Shown here piece after piece: positions 1 to 8,510 of a DNA stretch of 39,722 bases. This DNA is from Moraxellaceae bacterium (lineage in GTDB: Bacteria > Pseudomonadota > Gammaproteobacteria > Pseudomonadales > Moraxellaceae), in contig JAUSND010000012.1 in assembly GCA_030646295.1 (NCBI GenBank), positions 1-39,722 on the forward strand, read 5' to 3'. The translations under genes were made by a program, and so were the position numbers. A model generated the notes under the pieces. The model saw only the letters and a list, made by a program, of their open reading frames with translations. It ran no database searches and was not told the origin of the DNA. Position 1 is the first letter of the stretch; every line of letters starts with the position of its first letter.

Positions 1-1883
1 GCACCCTGATCACCTACGCCGAACTGGCCAACAGCGGCACCGTGCCCATTGTCATCGCCACCGCACTGGGCAACACGCTAACCATCAACGGCTACACCGG
101 TGACGCCTACAGCGGCACCATCTACGGCACCTACACCCTCAACGATAACGAGACCCACACCAGCGGCAATGGCGAGAACAGCCGCTTTGATGCACTCGCC
201 ATCATCGTCACCGACACCGACGGCGACAACACCGCCGACATTCTCAGCATCCAGATCGTCGATGACGTGCCGCAGGCATTCTCGCCACTGTCGGGCCATG
301 TCAACAATGCCGACGGCAGTACCGGCAGTTTCGCACTGGATGTCGACGGCAACATCGACAACAACACCGGCGCCGACCAGACCGGCACCGTGCGCTTTGC
401 CACCACACAGGAAGGTGCCAGCAGCCTGACCTCGCTGGGCGAGACCATTTACTTCTACGTTTCCGCCGACGGCCAGACCCTCACCGGATCCACTGCGCTG
501 ACCGAAGGTGCGGTGAGTGATGGCAACACTATATTCACCGTTGCACTCAACCAGGACGGCGATTTCGATCTATCCAATGACAGCTATACCGTGACCATGT
601 CAGGCACCATCGACAATGGCTCCGGTGTCGCCTTTACGGATTTGTCCGGCACCGGCGAAGCCGGCAATCCTTCCTTCAAGATCGTGGAGTCGGGCGTTGC
701 CGGACAGGAAATCCTGTTCTCGCCGGCTGGCGGAGCCACCTCGGTCAACAGCGACAGCAATGACGTTGCCGTGGACTCGCAGTTCATTGACGCGCCGGAA
801 GGCTTGCGCATCGACTTCGGTGAGTTCTCGACCGCCAATGGCGGCGACGATTACCTGGTCAACACCAACAACACCATCAACGGTTTCAGCTTCAGCATCG
901 ACCAGATCTCCGGCGGTACCACCGCGAGCATCCTGCTCAAGGCCTACGACGCCGACACTGACGAAAACCTGAACAACGATCCGCTCGACCCCATCACCAA
1001 AATCCTCGTCTACAGCGCACTCGGCATCCTGCTTGCCACATCGGATACCGGTAATGCTGCCGGCATCACCTTCGAGGACCACGGCGACGGCACCTGGACA
1101 GTCAGCGGCGTGCAAACCGATTACAGCGTGGTGACGCTGACCGATGACGGCTACAGCCGCATCGAAATCTATAACGACGACACCAATGCCACAGACGGCA
1201 AGTTCTCACTCAGCAACCTGGAGGTGCTCGTTACCGATACCGGCACACCGATCGAGCAGAGTTTTGACCTGACCCTGACCGACACCGACGGCGACAGTGT
1301 GGATGGCAGCCTCTCGGTGACCTTTGAACCGGCCGCCCTCGCCACCGGCACCACCATCACGGGTACGGCCGATGCCGACACCCTCTATGGCGGTGCCGGC
1401 AATGACACCCTCAACGGACTTGCAGGCAATGACCGGCTCGACGGTGGCAGCGGCAACGACACCATGGATGGTGGTGCCGACAACGACACCCTGATCGGCA
1501 ACAGCGGCAATGACACCATGACCGGCGGCACCGGCGCAGATGTCTTCGTGTGGCAGCTCGGGGAAGGCGGTACCACCATGAGCCCGGCAGAAGATACGAT
1601 CACCGACTTCACGGATGGCATCGGTGGTGACCAGCTTGATCTGCGCGACCTGCTCGTCGGCGAAGAAAGTGCACCGCTCACCGACTACCTGCACTTCGGA
1701 CAGGATGGCAGCGACACCGTCATCAGCATCAGCAGCACCGGAGCCTTTGACAGCAGCAATTACGCCAGCGCTACCGACCAGAGAATCGTGCTGAGCAATG
1801 TTGATCTTGTCACCGGCAGCAGCGGCGACACCGACATCATCAGTAACCTGGTTGCCACCAGCAACCTGCGCACGGATGTCTGA
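1..1883 (+). CDS. C-terminal part of a large RTX-type adhesin exported by type I secretion (5' end outside the window)
   Basis: The reading frame is open from the first in-frame codon at position 3, so only the last ~627 residues are seen. The protein is rich in D, G, T, S and N and almost free of Cys, as expected for a calcium-binding surface protein. The upstream ~430 residues look like the large extracellular domains of T1SS-143-type giant adhesins, with phrases such as DTDGDSVDGSL and DTDGDNTADIL recurring at domain ends. From about 1369 to 1540 there is a run of RTX nonapeptides (GGAGNDTL, GLAGNDRL, GGSGNDTM, GNSGNDTM). A C-terminal secretion module follows (GADVFVW, DTITDF, DQLDLRDLL). 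Family knowledge: the uncleaved C-terminus directs export through an ABC/MFP/TolC channel, and such proteins mediate attachment or biofilm formation. The transporter genes are not in the window. The stop is followed closely by a terminator. Confidence 0.88.
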   Translation, partial: TLITYAELANSGTVPIVIATALGNTLTINGYTGDAYSGTIYGTYTLNDNETHTSGNGENSRFDALAIIVTDTDGDNTADILSIQIVDDVPQAFSPLSGHVNNADGSTGSFALDVDGNIDNNTGADQTGTVRFATTQEGASSLTSLGETIYFYVSADGQTLTGSTALTEGAVSDGNTIFTVALNQDGDFDLSNDSYTVTMSGTIDNGSGVAFTDLSGTGEAGNPSFKIVESGVAGQEILFSPAGGATSVNSDSNDVAVDSQFIDAPEGLRIDFGEFSTANGGDDYLVNTNNTINGFSFSIDQISGGTTASILLKAYDADTDENLNNDPLDPITKILVYSALGILLATSDTGNAAGITFEDHGDGTWTVSGVQTDYSVVTLTDDGYSRIEIYNDDTNATDGKFSLSNLEVLVTDTGTPIEQSFDLTLTDTDGDSVDGSLSVTFEPAALATGTTITGTADADTLYGGAGNDTLNGLAGNDRLDGGSGNDTMDGGADNDTLIGNSGNDTMTGGTGADVFVWQLGEGGTTMSPAEDTITDFTDGIGGDQLDLRDLLVGEESAPLTDYLHFGQDGSDTVISISSTGAFDSSNYASATDQRIVLSNVDLVTGSSGDTDIISNLVATSNLRTDV

Positions 1884-1920
1884 TCCGTGCGCACCGTTTT
1901 CCTCGTGGCGTCTCCACAGT

Positions 1921-1946
1921 GCCCCTGCTCACGCAGGGGCTTTTTT
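1921..1946 (+). terminator. Rho-independent terminator of the RTX adhesin gene
   Basis: A perfect 8-bp stem (GCCCCTGC / GCAGGGGC) with the loop TCAC is followed directly by six T residues. It lies 38 bases after the adhesin stop and just before the convergent ppk stop. No A-tract precedes the stem, so it should act mainly on the plus strand. Confidence 0.85.
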
Positions 1947-1958
1947 CGTCAGCCGCCG

Positions 1959-4046
1959 TCAGGACTGTGACAGCTTTTCCAGCAATTGCTGCTGGGCGAT
2001 TTTTTCCTTGCCACTGTCCACGGCCTGCTGGCGATAACTGCCATCCGGCTGCAGCATCCAGCTTTGCCGGTTATCCGTCAGGTAGACCAGCAGTGAATCC
2101 TGCTTGGCACGCTTCGCCAGCACCGGGTCGGTAATGGGGAAACAGGTCTCCACACGGAAGAACATGTTGCGATCCATCCAGTCCGCGCTGGAGCAATAAA
2201 TCACTTCCTCGCCACCGTTCGCAAACCAGAACACGCGGGAGTGCTCCAGAAACCGGCCAATCACCGACCGCACCCTGATGTTTTCTGAAACCCCCGGAAT
2301 GCCGGGACGCAGGGAGCAGATGCCGCGCACCATCAGGTCCACCGTCACGCCGGCACGACTGGCCCGGTACAGCGCCTGGATCAGCTGCTTTTCCGTCAGC
2401 GAATTCATGCGCGCAATGATGTGGGCCGGCTTTCCTGCCATGCGATTGGCAATTTCGTTTTCAATATGTTCCATCAAGCGCGCATGCAGGGTGAACGGCG
2501 CATGCAGCAATTTTTTCAGCTTGGCCAGCTTGCCCATGCCCGTCAGTTGCTGGAACAGCTTGTGCACGTCCTCACACAACTCGGGCTCGGCCGTCAGCAG
2601 CGACACGTCCGTATAGATGCGCGCCGTGACCGCATGATAATTGCCCGTCCCCATGTGCACATAGCGCTTGAGCCGGCGCCCTTCGCGCCGTACCACCAGC
2701 AGCATTTTTGCATGCGTCTTGTAGCCGACAATGCCGTACACCACTACCGCACCGGCCTCATGCAGCTTGGCCGCCACCTCGATATTCGACTCCTCGTCAA
2801 AACGGGCACGCAACTCGATCACGGCCGTGACTTCCTTGCCGTTGCGCGCCGCTTCTGCCAGCAGACTGACCATCTCCGAATTGTTACCGGTGCGATAAAG
2901 CGTCTGTTTGATGGCCAGCACATTCGGGTCCCGCGCCGCCTGCCGCAAGAACTCCACCACCGGCGTGAACGACTCGAAAGGATGATTGAGCAGCACATCA
3001 CCCTCCGCCAGTGCCTCGAAATAGTTTTCGGCACGCGCCAGCCGGTCCGGGATGGACGGGATCAGCGGCTTGTAGCGCAAACGCGGACGATCAATGTCCG
3101 TGATCAGCCGGGCAAGATTCACCGGCCCGTTCACGCGATAGAGGAACTCTTCCGTCAGTCCGAACTTCTTGAGCAGGAAATCCACCAGATGACGCGGGCA
3201 GTTCTCTGCCACTTCCAGACGCACCGCATCACCATAGCGACGCGACAACAGCTCGTCCTTCAGCGCAATGGCCAGGTCATCCACATCCACTTCATCAATG
3301 GACAAATCCGCATTACGCGTTACACGGAACTGGTAGCAGCCCTGCACCGTCATGCCCGGAAACAGCTCACCGGCATGCTCGTGAATGATCGAGGACAAAA
3401 ACACATAGTCATCCGTACCGCCCTCGTCCGACGGCATGGCAATCATGCGCGGCAAGGAGCGTGGTGCAGGCACAATCGCCAGATTGAGTGCACGACCGAA
3501 GGCATCCTTGCCCTCCAGTGACACAATGAAATTGAGGCTCTTGTTCACCACGCGCGGAAACGGATGCGCAGGGTCCAGGCCAATCGGCGTCAGCACCGGA
3601 TAAACCTGCTCACGAAAATATTTCTTTACCCAGGCCGCCTGCTTTTCACTCCACTGGTCGCGCTTGAGAAAACGGATGTTTTCCTGCGCCATCGCCGGCA
3701 GCAACACATCATTCAGGATGCGGTACTGGCGATCCACTGCGTCATGACAGACATCGGAAATCCGGGACAGCACCTCATGCGGCAGCATGCCGTCCGGCCC
3801 CGGACTGGCGCGCCCCAGCGACAGCTGGCGCTTGAGCCCGGCCACACGGATCTCGAAAAACTCGTCGAGGTTGCTGGCAAAGATGCGCAGGAACCCCAGC
3901 CGCTCCAGCAGCGGATGAACTTCGTCCAGCGACTGCTCCAGCACCCGCAGGTTGAATGCAAGGATGCTAAGCTCGCGATTGATGTAATACTCCGGGTCGT
4001 TCAGATCAATGTCCGAGACCGGGAGAGTCTGCTCTGGTGCCGCCAT
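1959..4046 (-). CDS. ppk: Polyphosphate kinase (PPK1)
   Basis: PPK1 reversibly transfers the terminal phosphate of ATP onto inorganic polyphosphate and is usually membrane-associated. The 695-residue length fits the family (E. coli 688). The head contains [19 protein letters not shown], typical of the N-terminal domain. The autophosphorylated histidine is in GYKTHAKM (His445). The second active-site segment HMGTGNYH and the [13 protein letters not shown] arginine segment are intact. The ATG at 4046 is preferred over the one at 4064 because AAGGAA sits 6 bases ahead of it. With that start the gap to the hemB stop is 64 bases on the same strand, so hemB-ppk are probably cotranscribed, with hemB first. 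This pairing is known in pseudomonads. Its 3' end converges on the RTX adhesin gene. Confidence 0.97.
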   Translation of the reverse strand: MAAPEQTLPVSDIDLNDPEYYINRELSILAFNLRVLEQSLDEVHPLLERLGFLRIFASNLDEFFEIRVAGLKRQLSLGRASPGPDGMLPHEVLSRISDVCHDAVDRQYRILNDVLLPAMAQENIRFLKRDQWSEKQAAWVKKYFREQVYPVLTPIGLDPAHPFPRVVNKSLNFIVSLEGKDAFGRALNLAIVPAPRSLPRMIAMPSDEGGTDDYVFLSSIIHEHAGELFPGMTVQGCYQFRVTRNADLSIDEVDVDDLAIALKDELLSRRYGDAVRLEVAENCPRHLVDFLLKKFGLTEEFLYRVNGPVNLARLITDIDRPRLRYKPLIPSIPDRLARAENYFEALAEGDVLLNHPFESFTPVVEFLRQAARDPNVLAIKQTLYRTGNNSEMVSLLAEAARNGKEVTAVIELRARFDEESNIEVAAKLHEAGAVVVYGIVGYKTHAKMLLVVRREGRRLKRYVHMGTGNYHAVTARIYTDVSLLTAEPELCEDVHKLFQQLTGMGKLAKLKKLLHAPFTLHARLMEHIENEIANRMAGKPAHIIARMNSLTEKQLIQALYRASRAGVTVDLMVRGICSLRPGIPGVSENIRVRSVIGRFLEHSRVFWFANGGEEVIYCSSADWMDRNMFFRVETCFPITDPVLAKRAKQDSLLVYLTDNRQSWMLQPDGSYRQQAVDSGKEKIAQQQLLEKLSQS

Positions 4047-4110
4047 CAGGGGTTCCTTTGTCATCCCGCCATTTCACTACAGCCCGGTGACACATTTATT
4101 AAAATCCGTT

Positions 4111-5163
<1,053 letters not shown>

Positions 5164-5287
5164 TCATTCAGCCCCCTAGATTAGCCCAATCATCCTGCCG
5201 GCGCATGAGGCAGGTCATGTTCCCTGCCCAAGTCTCTGATAACCTGTAGCCCTCTCATTCTCCTCATGCTTGCACACGGAGTGTTCC

Positions 5288-5938
5288 ATGAAAAAAGTTG
5301 CCGTCATCCTCTCCGGCTCGGGCTACCTCGACGGTAGTGAAATCCACGAAGCCACCCTGACCCTGCTGGCCCTTGACCGTCGCCACGCCCAGGTCCAGTG
5401 CTTTGCTCCGGACATCGACCAGGCACAGGTCATCAACCACGCCACCGGCGAGCCGTCCACCGAAACACGCTCCGTACTGGCCGAAGCCGCCCGCATTGCC
5501 CGCGGCGCCATCAAGCCGCTGTCGCTGGCCCATGTTGATGACTTTGATGCCGTGATCATGCCCGGTGGTTATGGTGCCGCCCGCAATCTCTGCAATTTCG
5601 CCACCCATGGCCATGACATGACCATCAATCAGGAGCTGGCCATTTTTGCCCGCTCCCTGCACCGGGAAGGCAAGCCGGTCGGCCTCATCTGCATTGCGCC
5701 GGTCATGGCGCCCGCCATCGGTGGCCCCGGCACCCGCTGCACCATCGGCGACGATGCGGCGACTGCCCTCGCCATCGAGAAGATGGGGGGCGTACATGTG
5801 CCCTGCGCCGTCACCGAGTGCGTGATCGACAAGGAGCGCAAGATTGTCAGCACCCCGGCCTACATGCTGGCCGAACGCATCACCGACGCCGAAGCCGGCA
5901 TCAACAAGCTGGTGGATGCCGTTCTCGACATGGCCTGA
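5288..5938 (+). CDS. elbB: ElbB-type DJ-1/PfpI-family glyoxalase-like protein
   Basis: The protein has 216 residues and a class I glutamine amidotransferase-like fold. Sequence features are MKKVAVILSGSGYLDGSEIHE at the N-terminus (Glu18 in the active-site region), the PGGYGAARNL loop at residues 92-101, and the nucleophile Cys135 in GLICIAPVMAP. ElbB (formerly YhbL or SCRP-27A) was linked genetically to isoprenoid production, and the E. coli protein shows weak glyoxalase activity; its physiological role is unsettled. The ATG at 5288 is chosen over an in-frame ATG at 5270 because CGGAG precedes it by 6 bases and the family starts MKKVAVIL. It is divergent from hemB and is followed by nhaA after 85 bases. 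Confidence 0.93.
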   Translation: MKKVAVILSGSGYLDGSEIHEATLTLLALDRRHAQVQCFAPDIDQAQVINHATGEPSTETRSVLAEAARIARGAIKPLSLAHVDDFDAVIMPGGYGAARNLCNFATHGHDMTINQELAIFARSLHREGKPVGLICIAPVMAPAIGGPGTRCTIGDDAATALAIEKMGGVHVPCAVTECVIDKERKIVSTPAYMLAERITDAEAGINKLVDAVLDMA

Positions 5939-5976
5939 GCGGCGCAACCGGTCTCTGCACATTTTCATTTCTTCCG

Positions 5977-6011
5977 CTTGCCCGAGCCGCTAGTCTTCAC
6001 CCTCGGGCAAG
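5977..6011 (+). promoter_or_regulatory. Hairpin abutting the nhaA ribosome-binding site
   Basis: A perfect 10-bp inverted repeat (CTTGCCCGAG at 5977-5986, CTCGGGCAAG at 6002-6011) has a 15-base loop. Its right arm ends where the Shine-Dalgarno GGGGAG begins, and the AAG of the stem is part of an extended AAGGGGAG. No T-tract follows, so it does not look like a terminator. In RNA it could limit ribosome access to nhaA; as DNA it could be an operator. The function is inferred only. Confidence 0.5.
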
Positions 6012-6023
6012 GGGAGACGTGAA

Positions 6024-7241
6024 ATGCAAAAATGGCTGGCACCACTGCGTGCCATGGGCAGGGATGTGCAGGGCGGCCTGCTGCTGATTGCTGCCGCCAT
6101 CCTGGCCATGCTGTTCGCCAACACCACACTGGCACCCGCCTACGAATCGTTCCTGTCTGTCACCGGCCAGGTTCGCTTCGGCAGCCTCAATGTCGAAAAA
6201 CCACTGCTGCTGTGGGTCAATGACGGGCTGATGGCCCTGTTCTTCCTCGCCGTCGGCCTCGAGATCAAGCAAGAGTTCCTGCAGGGCCACCTGTCCGATC
6301 CGCGCCAGGTCATCCTGCCCGGCCTGTGTGCCCTGGGCGGCATTCTGGTGCCGGCACTGTTCTATCTTGCCTTCAATCACGACGATCCGGTTTTCCGGCA
6401 TGGCTGGGCCATTCCCTCGGCCACCGATATCGCCTTTGCCCTTGGCGTGCTCGCCCTGGTCGGTTCACGCCTGCCACCGGCGCTGAAAATATTTGTCATG
6501 ACGCTGGCCGTGCTGGACGACCTCGGAGCCGTCGTCATCATCGCCCTGTTCTATACCAGCGACCTCTCCACCCGTGCCCTGGCCCTGGCCACCATTTTTG
6601 CGCTGGGCCTGATCGTGCTGAACCGGTCGCGGGTACGCAGCCTGCTGCCTTACGGCATTATCGGACTGGCGCTGTGGGTCAGCGTGCTCAAGTCCGGCGT
6701 ACACGCCACGCTGGCCGGCGTGGTGATTGCCATGGCCATTCCGCTGGACCGCAGCCATCCCGACGAGGAGTCTCCGGCCGAGCGCGTTCTGCATGCCCTG
6801 CACCCCTGGATCATCTATGCCATTGTGCCGCTGTTTGCCTTCGCCAATGCCGGCGTTGCGCTGGGCAGCCTGTCCCATGACGACATCCTGCACCCGGTGC
6901 CTGTCGGCATTGCCCTCGGCCTGTTCCTGGGCAAACAGATCGGCATCTTCAGCTTTGCCTGGCTGCTGGTGAAAAGCGGCGTGGCCAACCTGCCCGAACG
7001 CACCAGTTGGCTGCAACTCTACGGGGCCTCGGTCATCTGCGGCATCGGCTTTACCATGAGCCTGTTCATCAGCTCGCTGGCCTTCAGCGACCACGGCGCA
7101 TCACTGCACATGGTGGACCGCCTCGGCATTCTGGCCGGCTCCCTGCTCTCGGCCCTGCTGGGCTACCTGATCCTGCGCCACGCCCCTGCCCATGCCGGCA
7201 TGGTCAACGACAAGACACCACCCGCAAACGCCCGGGACTGA
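6024..7241 (+). CDS. nhaA: Na+/H+ antiporter NhaA
   Basis: This inner-membrane antiporter exchanges two protons for one sodium ion (E. coli stoichiometry) and serves pH and salt homeostasis. The 405 residues form about 12 hydrophobic segments. Ion-binding carboxylates are present: Asp135 in PSATDIAFALG, and Asp165-Asp166 in LAVLDDLGAVV, corresponding to E. coli Asp133 and Asp163/164. FLAVGLEIKQEFLQGHLS and LGKQIGIF (with the conserved Lys of TM10) are also typical. GGGGAG lies 7 bases before the ATG, directly next to a hairpin. The last ~15 residues (HAGMVNDKTPPANARD) are a hydrophilic tail. No nhaR-type regulator is adjacent. Confidence 0.96.
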   Translation: MQKWLAPLRAMGRDVQGGLLLIAAAILAMLFANTTLAPAYESFLSVTGQVRFGSLNVEKPLLLWVNDGLMALFFLAVGLEIKQEFLQGHLSDPRQVILPGLCALGGILVPALFYLAFNHDDPVFRHGWAIPSATDIAFALGVLALVGSRLPPALKIFVMTLAVLDDLGAVVIIALFYTSDLSTRALALATIFALGLIVLNRSRVRSLLPYGIIGLALWVSVLKSGVHATLAGVVIAMAIPLDRSHPDEESPAERVLHALHPWIIYAIVPLFAFANAGVALGSLSHDDILHPVPVGIALGLFLGKQIGIFSFAWLLVKSGVANLPERTSWLQLYGASVICGIGFTMSLFISSLAFSDHGASLHMVDRLGILAGSLLSALLGYLILRHAPAHAGMVNDKTPPANARD

Positions 7242-7256
7242 CCCGGCTGACACCCG

Positions 7257-7292
7257 CTGCTCCTGACCAAGCAATTGCTTGGTCAGGAGCAG
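7257..7292. promoter_or_regulatory. 36-bp perfect palindrome, probable operator of the downstream thioesterase gene
   Basis: Each half is 18 bases (left half CTGCTCCTGACCAAGCAA) and the two halves are exact reverse complements with no spacer. No T-run follows, so it is a poor terminator. The core ACCAAGCAATTGCTTGGT resembles operators of TetR-family repressors in form. Its right half covers the -35 region of a candidate promoter for the 7334 gene. No regulator gene is adjacent, so the binding protein is unknown. Confidence 0.65.
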
Positions 7293-7304
7293 GCCTGCTA
7301 CGCT
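7275..7304 (+). promoter_or_regulatory. Candidate sigma-70 promoter of the YigI-like thioesterase gene
   Basis: TTGCTT (7275-7280), an 18-base spacer and TACGCT (7299-7304), the latter preceded by TG as in an extended -10. Transcription would start near 7311, about 23 bases before the ATG at 7334. The -35 hexamer lies inside the 36-bp palindrome, which fits repression by steric block. Confidence 0.5.
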
Positions 7305-7333
7305 GGCCGCGCATTTTCACAGGAAGCATCCCC

Positions 7334-7837
7334 ATGAGCAGCGACACCGTCACGCCACCACGCCCCGAACTGACACCGGAAGAAAAGGGCAAGCTGCTGC
7401 TGGATCGCCTCAAGACCAGTTTTGACCACACCCCGTTTGTAAAACTGATCGGCATGGAACTGGTTCATGCCTCCAATGAAGAAGTTCGCGCCCGTTTCGA
7501 CATGAAGCCGGAACTGGTGGGCAACACCTTCAAGCAGATCCTGCATGGCGGCGTGATTGCCACCGCGCTCGACATGGTCGGCGGCATGATGGGCGTGGTC
7601 GCGGTTTACCAGCGCATGAAAGAAGACGAGATTCCGCGCGATGAACGTTACTCACGCCTGGCCCGTCTGGGCACCATCGACATGCGTGTCGATTACCTGG
7701 CCCCCGGTCGCGGCCTGCACTTCGAAGCCTCCGCCACCCTGCTGCGCGTTGGCAAAAAGGTGTTTGTCACCCGCATGGAGCTGCGCAACGACAGCAACGA
7801 ACTGATTGCTGCCGGCACCGGCACCTTCCTGTACTGA
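7334..7837 (+). CDS. Hotdog-fold acyl-CoA thioesterase, YigI-like
   Basis: The protein has 167 residues and belongs to the PaaI/YigI-type hotdog thioesterases. The motif [17 protein letters not shown] (residues ~73-89) holds the central helix and HGG active-site segment. The second half ([38 protein letters not shown]) gives the typical hotdog strands. E. coli YigI (about 155 residues) is a thioesterase for medium and long acyl-CoAs; the substrate here is inferred. The ATG at 7334 has AGGAAG 7 bases upstream, whereas the longer open frame reaches back into nhaA. A large palindrome covers its promoter. The YkgJ-type gene starts 7 bases after its stop, so the two are likely cotranscribed. Confidence 0.85.
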   Translation: MSSDTVTPPRPELTPEEKGKLLLDRLKTSFDHTPFVKLIGMELVHASNEEVRARFDMKPELVGNTFKQILHGGVIATALDMVGGMMGVVAVYQRMKEDEIPRDERYSRLARLGTIDMRVDYLAPGRGLHFEASATLLRVGKKVFVTRMELRNDSNELIAAGTGTFLY

Positions 7838-7844
7838 CGGCGCC

Positions 7845-8114
7845 ATGGACTGTCGCCCCGGTTGTGCCGCCTGCTGTATCGCCCCGTCGATATCCTCACC
7901 CATTCCCGGCATGCCGCACGGCAAGCCCGCAGGGGTGCGCTGCATACAACTGGACGACGCCAACCGCTGCCGCATTTTCGGCAAGCCAGAGCGTCCGGCC
8001 GTCTGCGCCGGGCTGCAGGCAAACCGTGAAATGTGTGGCGAGACCCGCGAGCAGGCCCTGCGGTTTCTGACCGCAATGGAAACAGCAACAGCACCTGCCG
8101 GCACCAACCAGTGA
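7845..8114 (+). CDS. YkgJ-family cysteine-cluster protein
   Basis: A small protein of 89 residues with eight cysteines: C3, C7, C10, C11, C33, C42, C54 and C64. The N-terminal C-x3-C-x2-CC followed by [13 protein letters not shown] and C[12 protein letters not shown] is the pattern of the YkgJ/UPF0153 family, thought to chelate Zn or an Fe-S cluster. The biochemical function of the family is not established. The start at 7845 follows the thioesterase stop by 7 bases with only a weak ribosome site (ACGG), which suggests translational coupling. A bidirectional terminator lies about 60 bases downstream. Confidence 0.8.
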   Translation: MDCRPGCAACCIAPSISSPIPGMPHGKPAGVRCIQLDDANRCRIFGKPERPAVCAGLQANREMCGETREQALRFLTAMETATAPAGTNQ

Positions 8115-8171
8115 CAAGCATTCTTGCCTTGAGCGATGTTCGCCTGGCTTGACCGGTTGCCTGAACAATCC

Positions 8172-8206
8172 AATAAAAAACCGGCCATCAAGGCCGGTTT
8201 TTTATT
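8172..8206. terminator. Bidirectional terminator between the YkgJ-type gene and the small HhH gene
   Basis: A perfect 15-bp inverted repeat (AATAAAAAACCGGCC / GGCCGGTTTTTTATT) with the loop ATCAA. The GC core CCGGCC/GGCCGG is flanked by A6 and T6, so a U-tract follows the stem on either strand. It sits between convergent genes ending at 8114 and 8227. Confidence 0.93.
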
Positions 8207-8226
8207 ATCAGGAAAATCCTGACTGC

Positions 8227-8439
8227 TTACTGCTCGGTGTCCGCCAGCGTCACGATCGCCTGCGCCCACTTCACATATTTCAGGTTGGCCAGATCGCGCA
8301 CCGTTTTCACGTTGAATGCCGCCAGCAGCGCCTTGGCATCCGCCTCGCTCACCCCTGCCAGTGCATCCACCGGCGCATCCGCCAGTTCCTTCAGCGACTT
8401 GCCCTCGTAAGCCTTGTCCAGTGCCTTGTTCAGGTTCAT
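8227..8439 (-). CDS. Small helix-hairpin-helix-like hypothetical protein
   Basis: The product is 70 residues long, starting MNLNKALDKAYEGKSLKELA. The ATG at 8439 has AAGGAG 7 bases upstream; an in-frame ATG further out lacks a ribosome site. The segment LADAPVDALAGVSEADAKALLAAFNVKTVRDLANLKYVKWA resembles tandem helix-hairpin-helix modules (G-V-S/T turn followed by 'ALL..FNVKTVRDLA'), as in proteins that use HhH motifs for DNA or protein contacts. It is acidic overall, so nonspecific DNA binding is doubtful. I recognise similar proteins from pseudomonads but know no function. It is monocistronic between a terminator and the ABC-F gene stop. Confidence 0.75.
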   Translation of the reverse strand: MNLNKALDKAYEGKSLKELADAPVDALAGVSEADAKALLAAFNVKTVRDLANLKYVKWAQAIVTLADTEQ

Positions 8440-8510
8440 GCGAGTCTCCTTGCGTTTGTGCATGGTCAATAAGTGACCCTGAGACTAGCGCAACTTCCTG
8501 ACAGATCAAG

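Noticed and set aside
2421-3521. A 366-codon open frame on the plus strand inside ppk
   Set aside because: It is antisense to a clear PPK1 gene, is rich in His, Arg and Gln as mirror frames of GC-rich genes are, and has no recognisable domain or ribosome site.
5194-5214. CCTGCC/GGCAGG dyad between hemB and elbB as an operator
   Set aside because: A 6-bp stem with a 9-base spacer is expected by chance in GC-rich DNA and no promoter elements align with it.
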